This document shows positions 63,481 through 64,000 of a DNA stretch of 64,000 nucleotides, one piece after another (position 1 is the stretch's first letter; the number at the start of each line of letters is the position of its first letter). The notes under the pieces were generated by a model, which searched no databases, was not told the DNA's origin, and was given only the letters and a program-made list of their open reading frames with translations. The stretch is taken from positions 24,530,698 to 24,594,697 of the forward strand of contig NC_057919.1 of NCBI RefSeq assembly GCF_018873765.1, in the 5' to 3' direction. The stretch comes from Telopea speciosissima (taxonomy: Eukaryota > Streptophyta > Magnoliopsida > Proteales > Proteaceae). The position numbers and the translations under genes were made by a program.

Positions 63481-63774
63481 AAAAAAAAATAGGACAAACC
63501 TGCCTCGTTCTGACTATGATTGACCAGGCCGAATCACCAGGTTTTTGGCTGGACGAGTCGAGTCGGAAAACCTGGTTTTCCAACTATGGTCTGCTTACGC
63601 CTCACCTTTTTTATTTTTTTGGGTAAAGTATAGCCCCCAACCATGGCACTCTTTTAGAATTATTTTCCTTAGTTCCTTCTCTAGGCATTTCATTTACTTG
63701 GTACTTTGTTAGAGGAATCTAGCCAAAACCTCTTGGCTTTTTGCATTTTTTTTTTGCATTCTTGAAAGCAGAGT

Positions 63775-64000
63775 TTAAAACCAGATATCATCTCACCATC
63801 ACAATTTGCTTTCATGCCTCAAAGAGTGATTTTTTATAACATCTACACAACATATGAAATTTTCCATTACAGAAGGAAGAGGAAGAAGGGGAAGAAAATG
63901 TTTATTGATGTCAAATTGGATATGAAAAAGGTATATGATCGCTTGGAGTGAATTTTCATTAGGCAAATGCTCCTTCGGCTCGGTTTCTCCACCAAATGGG
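63775..64000 (+). pseudogene. L1-type LINE reverse transcriptase, cut by window edge
   Basis: One frame reads LKPDIISPSQFAFMPQRVI, NIYTTYEIFHY, then VKLDMKKVYDRLE and, after a TGA where Trp is expected, IFIRQMLLRLGFSTKW. The P.Q.AF..GR and K.DM.KAYDR.EW motifs are those of plant L1 reverse transcriptases. The stop makes it a dead copy. It continues beyond 64000. Confidence 0.85.

Larger units (their letters stand above)
60226..63588. mobile_element. Candidate 3.4-kb terminal-inverted-repeat element carrying coding-like sequence
   Basis: The left end CATAGTTGGAAAACCAGG continues TTTTGACTCGG; the right end inverted reads CATAGTTGGAAAACCAGG, then TTTTCCGACTCG. Both are followed inward by GAGTC/CCTGGTC-type motifs. 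Between them lie a GC-rich coding-like segment (60657-61474) and an LTR-like tract (61735-61930). No transposase or target duplication was found, so it could also be two separate copies of a short repeat in opposite orientation. Confidence 0.45.

Overview
The window looks like nuclear DNA of a flowering plant. It is AT-rich and packed with transposons. Its genes have many exons with GT-AG introns, and they include a chloroplast-type NADP-malic enzyme and a plant 2-oxoglutarate-dependent dioxygenase. Ty1/copia elements, LINEs, an Au-like SINE, and hAT-, Tourist- and Mutator-like small elements fill the spaces. There is no sign of bacterial or organellar DNA. The species cannot be named from sequence alone; a dicot or early-diverging angiosperm fits.

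Left third (1-20.3 kb): a tandem array of small intronless RING-H2 genes. Two copies are intact (5206-5643 and 12266-12736). One has a start-side frameshift (19917-20312). One is reduced to promoter plus the last part of the RING domain (15104-15283). Repeated flanking blocks show that whole units were duplicated, about 7 kb apart. Insertions into the array include a Mutator-like element with long terminal repeats, LINE remnants on both strands, a Tourist MITE, and a family of short hairpin elements.

Middle (23.2-43.3 kb): one 11-exon dioxygenase gene on the + strand, coding for 347 residues with an intact iron and 2-oxoglutarate binding site. Intron 8 has grown to 12.4 kb by a nested insertion: copia element 1 sits inside the 5' LTR of copia element 2, and both keep exact 5-bp target duplications. 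Intron 9 holds a 1.4-kb inverted repeat, one arm of which was later hit by a Tourist MITE.

Right third (43.5-64 kb): repeats (SINE, RTE-type LINE tail, truncated copia gag, several hAT-like elements), then a 20-exon NADP-malic enzyme on the - strand (58174-51790, 642 residues including a chloroplast transit peptide whose first 10 codons lie in their own exon). Beyond it lie a nested hAT-like element, a 3.4-kb region bounded by matching inverted ends that holds an unrecognised GC-rich coding-like sequence, and an L1-type LINE running off the right edge.

Most unusual observation: at least seven short hairpin elements. Five of them have 9-bp target duplications, two of these exact besides one perfect restored pair. 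They share similar outer ends and, in six, a similar central core, but the long stems between are unrelated from copy to copy.
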